Shown here: piece by piece, positions 24,676 through 32,073 of the stretch
Numbering within the stretch: the stretch's first letter is position 1
How the letters are laid out: every line of letters starts with the position of its first letter
Assembly: GCA_002297965.1 (NCBI GenBank)
Contig: DBLF01000030.1
Coordinates: 1 to 51,596 of the forward strand
Reading direction: 5' to 3'
Length of the DNA stretch: 51,596 bases
DNA from: Candidatus Segatella papionis
Lineage (GTDB): Bacteria; Bacteroidota; Bacteroidia; Bacteroidales; Bacteroidaceae
The notes under the pieces: generated by a model
What the model was told of the DNA's origin: nothing
What the model saw: only the letters and a program-made list of their open reading frames with translations
Database searches by the model: none
Position numbers and translations under genes: made by a program

Positions 24676-26685
24676 ATGATTTCAGTAGAAGGACTGAAAG
24701 TGGAGTTTGGCGTGAAGCCTCTCTTCCATGACGTGAGCTTTGTCATCAACGACCGTGACCGCATCGCCCTCGTGGGTAAGAATGGTGCGGGCAAATCCAC
24801 GATGCTCAAGATACTCTGCGGCTTGCAGAAGCCTACCGATGGCGTGGTTGCCATCCCTAACGAGACCACCCTGGGCTACTTGCCACAGGTGATGAAATTG
24901 CAAGACGATACCACCGTGAAGGAGGAAACTCGCAAGGCTTTCGCCCACAACACCGAGATGAAGGCCCGACTCGACAAGATGCAGCAGGAAATGGCCGACC
25001 GAACTGACTACGAGAGCGAAGGCTACGCTCAGCTCGTAGAGAAGTTTACCCAGGAACATGAGCGATACATGATGATGGGTGGAGAAAACTACGAGGCTGA
25101 GATTGAGCGCACGCTGAGCGGACTCGGCTTTACCCGTGATGACTTCGATCGTCCTACCAAAGAGTTCTCGGGCGGATGGCGTATGCGCATCGAGTTAGCG
25201 AAGATACTTCTCCAAAAGCCAGACGTGCTCTTGCTCGACGAGCCTACCAACCACCTCGACATCGAGAGTATCCAATGGCTCGAACAATTCTTGGCGCAGA
25301 GTGCCAAGGCGGTGGTCTTGGTGAGCCACGACCGTGCCTTCATCAACAATGTGACCAACCGCACGCTGGAAATCACCTGCGGCAGGGTAGAAGACTACAA
25401 GGTGAAGTACGACGAGTATGTGGTATTGCGTAAGGAACGCCGCGAGCAGCAGCTCCGTGCTTACGAAAACCAGCAGAAGGAGATAGCTGATATCAAGGAT
25501 TTCATCGAGCGTTTCCGCTACAAGCCTACCAAGGCCGTGCAGGTGCAGAGCCGCATCAAGCAGCTGGAGAAGATTGTGCCTATAGAGGTAGATGAGGTCG
25601 ATAACAAGCAGATGCACCTGAAGTTCCCACCGTGCTTGCGCAGTGGCGATTATCCCGTCATCTGCGACGAGGTGCGCAAGGACTATGGCGAGCATACCGT
25701 CTTCGACCATGTAAACCTAACCATCAAGCGAGGCGAGAAGGTGGCTTTCGTCGGAAAGAACGGCGAGGGTAAATCTACGCTCGTAAAGTGTATCATGGGC
25801 GAGATTCCTTTTGATGGTACGCTCAAGATAGGGCATAACGTGCAAATAGGCTACTTCGCACAGAACCAGGCACAGCTCCTCGACGAGAACCTTACCATCT
25901 TCCAGACCATCGACAATGTGGCGACGGGCGAGATGAGACTCAAGGTAAACGACCTCTTGGGCGCCTTCATGTTTGGAGGCGAGACTTCGGAGAAATACGT
26001 CAAGGTGTTGAGCGGTGGCGAGCGAAGCCGTCTAGCGATGATCAAGCTTCTGCTTCAGCCCGTCAACCTCCTGATACTCGATGAGCCTACCAACCACCTC
26101 GACATGCAGTCGAAGGACGTGCTCAAGGAGGCCATCCGTGCCTTCGACGGCACAGCCATCATTGTGAGCCACGACCGTGAGTTCCTCGATGGCTTGGTGG
26201 ATAAGGTATATGAGTTTGGTGGCGGCAAGGTGCGCGAGCATCTGGGTGGCATCTACGATTACTTGCGTGCCCACAATGCCGAAAGCATCAGTCAGGCGCT
26301 TGCCAACCAGCAGGGTGGGGGAATGGCTTCCACCGGTTCGCCATCGGGCGCCTCATCATCGACGGCATCTTCTTCTTCCTCTGTGGCATCGGCTACTCTA
26401 TCCGCCGATGGACAGGTGGCTCAATCCTCCGCCAAGCAGAGCTATGCCGAGCACAAGGAGCAGCAAAAGAAAATTCGCAAGGCTGAGAAGGCGGTGAAAG
26501 ACTGCGAGCAGAAGATAGAGAAACTGGAGGCTCGCAAGAAGGAAATCGATGACCTGCTGATGAAGCCTGAGAATGCCACCAATATGGAACTCGTAACCGA
26601 ATATACCGAGCTGATGAAAAGCCTCGACGAGGAAAACGAGCGCTGGATGGTACTCAGCGAAGAGCTCGAGGAAGTGAGCAAGTAA
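24676..26685 (+). CDS. ABC-F family ATPase
   Basis: The protein is 669 residues with two ABC domains and no membrane helices. Walker A motifs are GKNGAGKS (34-41) and GKNGEGKS (360-367). Signatures are FSGGWRMRIELAKILL and LSGGERSRLAMIKLLL, each followed by LLLDEPTNHLD or LILDEPTNHLD. The interdomain linker (about 245-305) is charged and helical, as in ribosome-binding ABC-F factors. From about residue 538 a Gly/Ser/Ala-rich tether leads to a C-terminal coiled coil rich in Glu and Lys, as in Uup and YdiF. Such proteins bind the ribosomal E site to relieve stalls; resistance roles exist in some subfamilies but nothing here indicates one. Confidence 0.93.
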   Translation: MISVEGLKVEFGVKPLFHDVSFVINDRDRIALVGKNGAGKSTMLKILCGLQKPTDGVVAIPNETTLGYLPQVMKLQDDTTVKEETRKAFAHNTEMKARLDKMQQEMADRTDYESEGYAQLVEKFTQEHERYMMMGGENYEAEIERTLSGLGFTRDDFDRPTKEFSGGWRMRIELAKILLQKPDVLLLDEPTNHLDIESIQWLEQFLAQSAKAVVLVSHDRAFINNVTNRTLEITCGRVEDYKVKYDEYVVLRKERREQQLRAYENQQKEIADIKDFIERFRYKPTKAVQVQSRIKQLEKIVPIEVDEVDNKQMHLKFPPCLRSGDYPVICDEVRKDYGEHTVFDHVNLTIKRGEKVAFVGKNGEGKSTLVKCIMGEIPFDGTLKIGHNVQIGYFAQNQAQLLDENLTIFQTIDNVATGEMRLKVNDLLGAFMFGGETSEKYVKVLSGGERSRLAMIKLLLQPVNLLILDEPTNHLDMQSKDVLKEAIRAFDGTAIIVSHDREFLDGLVDKVYEFGGGKVREHLGGIYDYLRAHNAESISQALANQQGGGMASTGSPSGASSSTASSSSSVASATLSADGQVAQSSAKQSYAEHKEQQKKIRKAEKAVKDCEQKIEKLEARKKEIDDLLMKPENATNMELVTEYTELMKSLDEENERWMVLSEELEEVSK

Positions 26686-26775
26686 GAGGGATATCAAGTA
26701 AGAGAAGGTTATATTAAATAATCCAGTAAGAGGGTTATATTAAATAATCCAGTAAGAGGGATATATTAATCATCA
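26681..26775 (+). repeat. 26/28-base tandem repeat beginning at the ABC-F stop codon
   Basis: The core AGTAAGAG recurs at 26681, 26697, 26725 and 26751. The units at 26697 and 26725 share TTATATTAAATAATCC. The first copy contains the TAA stop of the ABC-F gene, so the array copies the gene's 3' end outward. Confidence 0.88.
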
Positions 26776-26801
26776 TAAATATTAAGTAATAACGAGAAAA
26801 A

Positions 26802-28835
26802 ATGAAAATGAGAATGATCATTCCGATGATGATGCTCGCAGCGATGCCTATCGCAGCCGACGCTCAGAACAAATCGGGACTTGTCTTGAGCAATCTCGAC
26901 AAGACGGCTAAGCCAGCCGACGATTTCTACCAGTTTGCCACAGGTGGATGGCAGAAGAACAATCCGCTGCCAGCTGCTTACAGCCGCTACGGTAGCTTCG
27001 ACGTGTTGACAGAGAACAACAACAAGAAAATCAACGCCATCCTCGCTGAACTTCAGAAGAAGACCTACAAGAATGGCACCATCGAACAGAAGCTCTCCGA
27101 CTTCTATAAGCTCGCTCTCGACACCGACCGTCGTAACAAGGAGGGCATCGCTCCTGTGAAGCCTCTCCTCGACGAAATCGCTGCCGCACAGACCAAGGAA
27201 GACTTGCAGAAGTTGCAAATCAAGTATGCCGCTCAGGGCATTGGTGTGGGCTATGGCACAGGTTTCGGTGCAGACGAGAAAAATGTCACCATGAACATCT
27301 ACAATGTGATGCAGGGAGGTTTGACCCTTGGCTCCAAGGATTATTACCTCAACAACGATTCTGCCACAGTGGCTATCCGCGAGGCTTTCAAGACTTATGT
27401 AGCCAAGATGTTCCAGCTCTATGGCTTCTCTGCAGCTCAGGCTGAGCAGAAGGCACAGGCCATCTTCCTCCATGAAACCAGTCTTGCTACCATCTCTAAG
27501 AGCCGCACTGAGTTGCGCGACCCTCAGGCCAACTACAACAAGATGACTCTCAAGGAGTTTAAGGAGAAATATCCTAATATCCCATTGGAGGCACTTGCCA
27601 ACGCCGAGGGCATCAAGAGCGAGTACTTGCAGGAGATGGTCGTAGGTCAGCCTTCATTCTTGGCTGGTTACGACAAGATTACCGCCGCAGAAAGCGCAGA
27701 GATTCTCAAGGCTTTGATGGAGTGGGATGTCATCACCAGTTCTTCGGCTTATCTCACCGACGAGATTCGCGAGGCCAACTTCGACTTCTTCGGCAAGACC
27801 ATGAGCGGCAGAAAGGAAGACCATCCATTGTGGAAGCGTGCCACAGCCCAGGTGGAGAACCAGATGGGAGAGGCCTTGGGTAGAATCTACTGCAAGAAAT
27901 ACTTCCCAGAAAGCTCCAAGAAGATGATGGAGACCTTGGTGAGGAACTTGCAGGTGAGCCTGGGTCAGCGTATCGACGCACAGACTTGGATGAGCGACAC
28001 CACCAAGGCTGCAGCCCACGAGAAGCTCGACAAGTTTTATGTAAAGATAGGCTATCCTAACAAGTGGACCGACTATAGCAAGCTTACCATCGACCCAAAG
28101 AAGAGTTTCTATGAGAACGTGATGGCTTGCCGTAAGTTCCGCAACGAGAAGGAAATCGCCGAGAAGGCTGGCAAGCCAGTGGATAAGGACGAGTGGTACA
28201 TGACTCCTCAGACCGTGAATGCATACTACAATCCAACTACCAATGAGATTTGTTTCCCAGCTGGTATCTTGCAGTATCCATTCTTCGACGCCAAGGCCGA
28301 CGAGGCATTCAATTATGGTGCCATCGGAGTGGTAATCGGTCATGAAATGACCCACGGATTCGACGACCAGGGTCGCCAGTATGACGCAAGCGGCAACCTG
28401 AAGGATTGGTGGACAGCTTCTGATGCCAAGGGCTTCGAGAAGCGTGCCGACCTATACGCAAACTTCTTCAGCAATATCAAGGTGTTGCCAGACTTGAACG
28501 CAAACGGTCGCTTCACACTTGGTGAGAACCTCGCAGACCACGGAGGCTTGATGGTTTCTTACAATGCCTTCAAGAATGCCACCGCCAAGAAGCCTCTGAA
28601 GAACAAGGATGGTTTCACACCAGCTCAGCGTTTCTTCCTGGCATACGCAGGTGTATGGGGACAGAACATCACCGAGCAGGAGATTCGCCAGCGTGTAAAG
28701 AACGATCCTCATGCACTCGGCAAATGGCGTGTGGATGGAGCGCTTCCACACATTGACGCTTGGTATGAGGCATTTGGCGTAAAGCAGGGCGACAAGATGT
28801 TCATTCCTAAGAGTGAGCGTCTGGAACTTTGGTAA
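26802..28835 (+). CDS. M13-family zinc metallopeptidase (neprilysin/PepO type)
   Basis: The protein is 677 residues with a signal peptide (MKMRMIIPMMMLAAMPIAADA), so it is periplasmic or secreted. The N-terminal DDFYQFATGGWQKNNPLP is typical of M13. The active site has HEMTH (His514, Glu515, His518) within VIGHEMTHGFDDQGRQYD, and the third ligand Glu575 in GENLADHGG. The NAYYNP and CFPAGILQ motifs that shape the cleft are also present. The C-terminus ends near LELW, a variant of the family's CxVW ending. It cleaves oligopeptides, probably for nutrient use (inference). It is preceded by a stop-codon repeat array and followed by a strong terminator. Confidence 0.95.
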   Translation: MKMRMIIPMMMLAAMPIAADAQNKSGLVLSNLDKTAKPADDFYQFATGGWQKNNPLPAAYSRYGSFDVLTENNNKKINAILAELQKKTYKNGTIEQKLSDFYKLALDTDRRNKEGIAPVKPLLDEIAAAQTKEDLQKLQIKYAAQGIGVGYGTGFGADEKNVTMNIYNVMQGGLTLGSKDYYLNNDSATVAIREAFKTYVAKMFQLYGFSAAQAEQKAQAIFLHETSLATISKSRTELRDPQANYNKMTLKEFKEKYPNIPLEALANAEGIKSEYLQEMVVGQPSFLAGYDKITAAESAEILKALMEWDVITSSSAYLTDEIREANFDFFGKTMSGRKEDHPLWKRATAQVENQMGEALGRIYCKKYFPESSKKMMETLVRNLQVSLGQRIDAQTWMSDTTKAAAHEKLDKFYVKIGYPNKWTDYSKLTIDPKKSFYENVMACRKFRNEKEIAEKAGKPVDKDEWYMTPQTVNAYYNPTTNEICFPAGILQYPFFDAKADEAFNYGAIGVVIGHEMTHGFDDQGRQYDASGNLKDWWTASDAKGFEKRADLYANFFSNIKVLPDLNANGRFTLGENLADHGGLMVSYNAFKNATAKKPLKNKDGFTPAQRFFLAYAGVWGQNITEQEIRQRVKNDPHALGKWRVDGALPHIDAWYEAFGVKQGDKMFIPKSERLELW

Positions 28836-28865
28836 AATATAAGTTTTTTAGCACATCGAATAAAG

Positions 28866-28918
28866 TAGGCACAAATTGTAAACAATTAAAAATCGTATAT
28901 TTTTAATAGGAGTGCCTA
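28866..28918 (+). other. Nested inverted repeat after the M13 gene
   Basis: An outer seven-base stem, TAGGCAC (28866-28872) with GTGCCTA (28912-28918), encloses a perfect nine-base stem, ATTAAAAAT (28885-28893) with ATTTTTAAT (28899-28907). It lies ten bases before the terminator hairpin. It may be a 3'-end structure or protein-binding site. Confidence 0.5.
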
Positions 28919-28928
28919 AGATACGAAG

Positions 28929-28974
28929 AAGCCCTGTAAGCATTAGGATTATATGATGCTTGCAGGGCTTTTGT
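28929..28974 (+). terminator. Rho-independent terminator after the M13 gene
   Basis: AAGCCCTGTAAGCAT (28929-28943) pairs over 15 positions, one a wobble, with ATGCTTGCAGGGCTT (28956-28970), followed by TTTG. Confidence 0.88.
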
Positions 28975-29029
28975 GTAAATTATCATTACATTCATTATTT
29001 CACGAAATGTGCCTATATATTGGGCTGTA

Positions 29030-29150
29030 CCCACTTTGGGAATTTACTAGGCGTGGTTTTTATTTTTTCCTCGCGTAGTTTTTATTTTTTCCTCGCGATG
29101 TAAATAAACTTACTAGGCGAGGTATTTATACGCATTGGGAAAATTACTGA
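29030..29150 (+). repeat. Nested direct repeats in a non-coding region
   Basis: GTTTTTATTTTTTCCTCGCG occurs exactly twice, at 29056-29075 and 29078-29097. TTACTAGGCG occurs at 29044-29053 and 29110-29119, and a TTGGGAA-TTACT core flanks the block on both sides. No plausible ORF covers it. The gap from 28836 to 29430 otherwise holds the terminator, a small hairpin (29287-29313, ACCCACA/TGTGGGT) and the promoter at 29373. Confidence 0.75.
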
Positions 29151-29372
29151 CATTCTAGTTTCCTTCCTTATTTATCAATGTTCTTTGGAGGGATTGTTTT
29201 TCCCTCTATCCGTTCTCTCCTTTTAGGTACTAATCGACATTATGGTAAATAGAACCATTATAAAACCTCCTTACCATATAGAGATGACCCACAGATGATC
29301 CTTATTTGTGGGTTTAGGGAATTTCCTCCCTCGGTTTAGGGAAAATCCTTGTCCTGGCTGAAAAAATCGCCT

Positions 29373-29380
29373 TATCTTTG
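29373..29380 (+). promoter_or_regulatory. Promoter for the glycine-rich protein
   Basis: TATCTTTG matches TAnnTTTG, with a TTG at 29349-29351 spaced 21 bases upstream: the best two-part promoter in the window. The predicted leader is about 45 bases. Confidence 0.8.
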
Positions 29381-29430
29381 CAGCAGAAATCAGAAAGATG
29401 GAAAAAATAACAATTTAAAAATATACGATT

Positions 29431-30477
29431 ATGAAGAAGTTTATCATAGCACTTGTGGCAATGTTCATGGTAACATTCACTTCTGCATCAGCAATGAGTT
29501 ATGAGCAGGCTCGGCAGCAGGCTCTGTTTCTTACCGACAAGATGGCTTACGAGCTGAACCTCACGGATGACCAGTATGAGGCCGCCTATGAAATAAATCT
29601 CGACTATCTGATGGGCGTCAACACCGTGGACGATCTCTATGGCGTGTATTGGAGACAGAGAAACTTAGACTTGAGCTATATCCTTCTGGATTGGCAATAT
29701 CGTACGTTCTGTTCGGCAGCTTATTTCTATCGTCCACTATATTGGGACGGAGGATTCTTCCATTTCGGAATATACGCACGCTATCCTCGCAGAGATTATT
29801 TCTTCTTCGGGCGTCCGCACTTTTTCAATGTTTATCGCGGCGCACATAGTTGGCGAATGAACGGCGGACGTAGTTGGTATCACGGACGTGAGTTCGGCGG
29901 TCCTCGCCCGGGCGGAAATCCTCGCATCGGTATGAGAGATGGATTCAACCGTGGCGACTTCGGACGTGGCAGAGCTTTCGGCAATATGAACCGTCAGAGC
30001 AGCACTCGCACTACCGTAACACGTGATCGCTCGTTTGGTAACGGCCCTCGACCAGGAAACAATGGCGGAGGATTCGGAAATGGAACTCGCCCTGGTGGAA
30101 GCAATGGAGGGTTCAATGGTGGATTCAATGCTCGCCCCAATAATAATGGCGCAGGAAATCCGGTAGTTGGTGGTGGCTCTTTCGGCGGCAATCGTTCCTT
30201 TGGAAATGGTGCTGGAAACGGCGGCAATCGAACTTTCGGAGGTGGAACCATCAACAACAGCCGACCTTCCAATGGTGGCTTTACACCTCGTTCCACTACT
30301 CCAAGCTCAGGGTCTTTTGGTGGAAACCGGGGTGGCTCATTCGGTGGAAACCGCTCTTTCGGGAATGGATCTTCTAGTGGCAACAGCCGTTCCTTCGGTG
30401 GTGGCTTTACTCGCAGTAATGGCGGAAAGAGTGGCGGTGGCAGCAATGGTGGCGGTCACTTTGGCGGCAGAAGATAG
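29431..30477 (+). CDS. Secreted Gly/Asn/Arg-rich repetitive protein
   Basis: The protein is 348 residues with a signal peptide (KKFIIALVAMFMVTFTSASA). A short helical domain follows with LTDKMAYELNLTDDQYEAAYEIN, which contains an LTxxQ-like motif reminiscent of CpxP/Spy periplasmic chaperones. Next comes an aromatic region rich in Tyr, Phe and Arg. From about residue 150 the chain consists of Gly-rich repeats with the core SFGGNRSFGNG. The high Gly, Arg and Asn content and lack of hydrophobic core suggest a disordered envelope or extracellular protein. It has its own strong promoter and a long upstream region. I do not recognise a characterised family. Confidence 0.75.
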   Translation: MKKFIIALVAMFMVTFTSASAMSYEQARQQALFLTDKMAYELNLTDDQYEAAYEINLDYLMGVNTVDDLYGVYWRQRNLDLSYILLDWQYRTFCSAAYFYRPLYWDGGFFHFGIYARYPRRDYFFFGRPHFFNVYRGAHSWRMNGGRSWYHGREFGGPRPGGNPRIGMRDGFNRGDFGRGRAFGNMNRQSSTRTTVTRDRSFGNGPRPGNNGGGFGNGTRPGGSNGGFNGGFNARPNNNGAGNPVVGGGSFGGNRSFGNGAGNGGNRTFGGGTINNSRPSNGGFTPRSTTPSSGSFGGNRGGSFGGNRSFGNGSSSGNSRSFGGGFTRSNGGKSGGGSNGGGHFGGRR

Positions 30478-30528
30478 CAGCATAGTAAAGCAATAAGATA
30501 ATAGACCAATTTTGTACAAATATATACC

Positions 30529-30567
30529 AAAAAAAAGAAGGGGCATTCCAAGTGATTGGAGTGTCCC
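30529..30567 (-). terminator. Terminator of the minus-strand sensor/transporter genes
   Basis: Twelve bases at 30540-30551 pair, two as wobbles, with 30556-30567 around a GTGA loop. On the minus strand the stem is followed by CTTCTTTTTTTT. It lies just after the stop of the AbgT-like gene. Confidence 0.8.
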
Positions 30568-30581
30568 TTCGACCTTATGCT

Positions 30582-31208
30582 TTATCCCATCACATAGACG
30601 ACAGAGGAATAAAACTGTACCGCCAGTATATAGACCACAAACCAAGGGGCTGTGGTGCGAATGCCTTGCGACAATGCCTCTCCCATCGCTTCCACGCTCT
30701 CCAGCTGATTGCTCATTACACCATAACTCAAGCTCAATATTATGACCACAAAGCATCCGTATGGCAGGATGCTTCGGCTGAAACTACTCTCCAGCAAGCC
30801 GCCCATCACATTGAGCAAAATGGCGTGGGGAACCATAGTGAGCAATATAATGATGAGGAGAAACACCGCTAGCTCTATCCATACCAGGCGTAAGGCGATG
30901 CGTTGGCGATAGACGGTGCGGTCGTATCGGAGGATTCCGCAGGCTTGCAATGCGCCCCATGCAATGCTTACCAGTAGCAACCAGACCAACCATGGCGAAG
31001 CTAGATTTTCGGTGAATCTACCGAAGAACCAACGGATGCCCTCGGCACTGAGCATAGAGTGCGGAAAACTGTCGGGCATCGCAGCCGTGATGAGCCAAGA
31101 CACCAATACTAGCACTATCTGGGCTGCAGCCAGCAAGAGCATCAAGTAAGCCCCTATCCTATCTGTACTTTTGTGTTTCATCGGCTTGTCAATCCTTTTG
31201 TATTCCAT
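30582..31208 (-). CDS. Short multi-pass membrane protein, AbgT-like
   Basis: The protein is 208 residues with about five hydrophobic segments. The stretch SAEGIRWFFGRFTENLASPWLVWLLL resembles the N-terminal region of AbgT-family transporters (aminobenzoyl-glutamate type), but those are about 500 residues, so this is at most a half-length relative. A start nine codons further in (MKHKSTDRIG) is possible. It begins 12 bases after the response regulator gene and is the last gene before a terminator, so it is probably cotranscribed with the two-component system. A membrane sensor or permease role is a guess. Confidence 0.6.
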   Translation of the reverse strand: MEYKRIDKPMKHKSTDRIGAYLMLLLAAAQIVLVLVSWLITAAMPDSFPHSMLSAEGIRWFFGRFTENLASPWLVWLLLVSIAWGALQACGILRYDRTVYRQRIALRLVWIELAVFLLIIILLTMVPHAILLNVMGGLLESSFSRSILPYGCFVVIILSLSYGVMSNQLESVEAMGEALSQGIRTTAPWFVVYILAVQFYSSVVYVMG

Positions 31209-31220
31209 CGGCTTGGCCCG

Positions 31221-31946
31221 TTATTCTTCATCGGCTTGCAGGTTGTCGATGTCGATGATACGCAGTTCGCAAGCGCGAACTACCAATCGGGTGGCATTCA
31301 CGCTATAGCCATTGTTGCCGTCTGGGAAGAGCTTCTGCACCAGTTCGTTCTGTCTTTTCTCCAGGCTCTTTACGCCGAAAGGCATCCCTCGGAGATTGGT
31401 GATTTGCTCCTTGGTGTAGCCCAGGGCAAGATGGCGAAGAAATCGCTCGTCGTATTCGTCTATCTCGTAGTTGACAAGCGCCTCCTGGCGCATCAGCTGG
31501 CTGCTCACGCTTTGCTTGAATCGCTCGACGATTTTCTGGAGTATAGGCTGGTTGAATACCAGTTTCTTGCCTGCCATACACGATGCCACATCGCCACGGG
31601 TTAGCAGTTCGCCGCTCTTCAGGATGATACCATCGCAACCTGCATCGAGCACATCCACCCAGAGTTTCTCGTTCAGAATCTCGCCCGTGAAGATAAGCAC
31701 CTTTACGTCGGGATATTGCTCCTTGGTGCTGCGACATATCTCAACACCCACCGTGGTGGAACCGCCCAAACCAAGATCGAGCAGCACAAGGTCGGGCTTC
31801 TGCTGCTTCATGAGCTTCCAGTAGGCTGTTTCGCTGTCGGCTGTGCCGATAATCTCAGCCTCGGGGATGTCGTTCTTGAAAATTCCCTCTGTGCCCTTTA
31901 GTTCGAGGGGCACATCTTCCACTATGATTACCTTAAAGTTTTCCAT
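31221..31946 (-). CDS. Response regulator with a C-terminal helical output domain
   Basis: The protein is 241 residues. The receiver domain has the acidic pair Glu10-Asp11, phospho-acceptor Asp57 in LVLLDLGLGG, Thr87 in IFTGE and Lys110 in IILKSG, all canonical. The C-terminal half (about 140-225) contains YDERFLRHLALGYTKEQITNL and VKSLEKRQNELVQKLF, which read like a LuxR-type helix-turn-helix in a divergent Bacteroidota form (DUF5932 as I recall). It lies 127 bases after the giant sensor kinase and 12 bases before the AbgT-like gene. Its targets are unknown. Confidence 0.85.
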   Translation of the reverse strand: MENFKVIIVEDVPLELKGTEGIFKNDIPEAEIIGTADSETAYWKLMKQQKPDLVLLDLGLGGSTTVGVEICRSTKEQYPDVKVLIFTGEILNEKLWVDVLDAGCDGIILKSGELLTRGDVASCMAGKKLVFNQPILQKIVERFKQSVSSQLMRQEALVNYEIDEYDERFLRHLALGYTKEQITNLRGMPFGVKSLEKRQNELVQKLFPDGNNGYSVNATRLVVRACELRIIDIDNLQADEE

Positions 31947-32017
31947 CTTTGTTATGTCGTTTTTTTATGTTTATACTTATTGCTTTTTGTATTTTCCTTT
32001 GTCTCTTTGTCTAACAA

Positions 32018-32059
32018 CAACTTCCTTTGCTTATGATTCTATTCTGCAACTTCCTTTGC
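32018..32059 (-). repeat. 29-base period direct repeat between kinase and regulator
   Basis: CAACTTCCTTTGC occurs at 32018-32030 and again at 32047-32059, next to the kinase stop codon. Confidence 0.6.
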
Positions 32060-32073
32060 CTTTTTACCCAGTC

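Noticed and set aside
27654..28355. 233-residue minus-strand ORF opposite the M13 peptidase
   Set aside because: Antisense shadow of the HExxH-containing gene; composition follows codon complement bias.
29994..30446. 150-residue Pro/Leu-rich minus-strand ORF opposite the glycine-rich protein
   Set aside because: Pro/Leu richness is the complement of Gly-rich codons; it has no start context or independent support.
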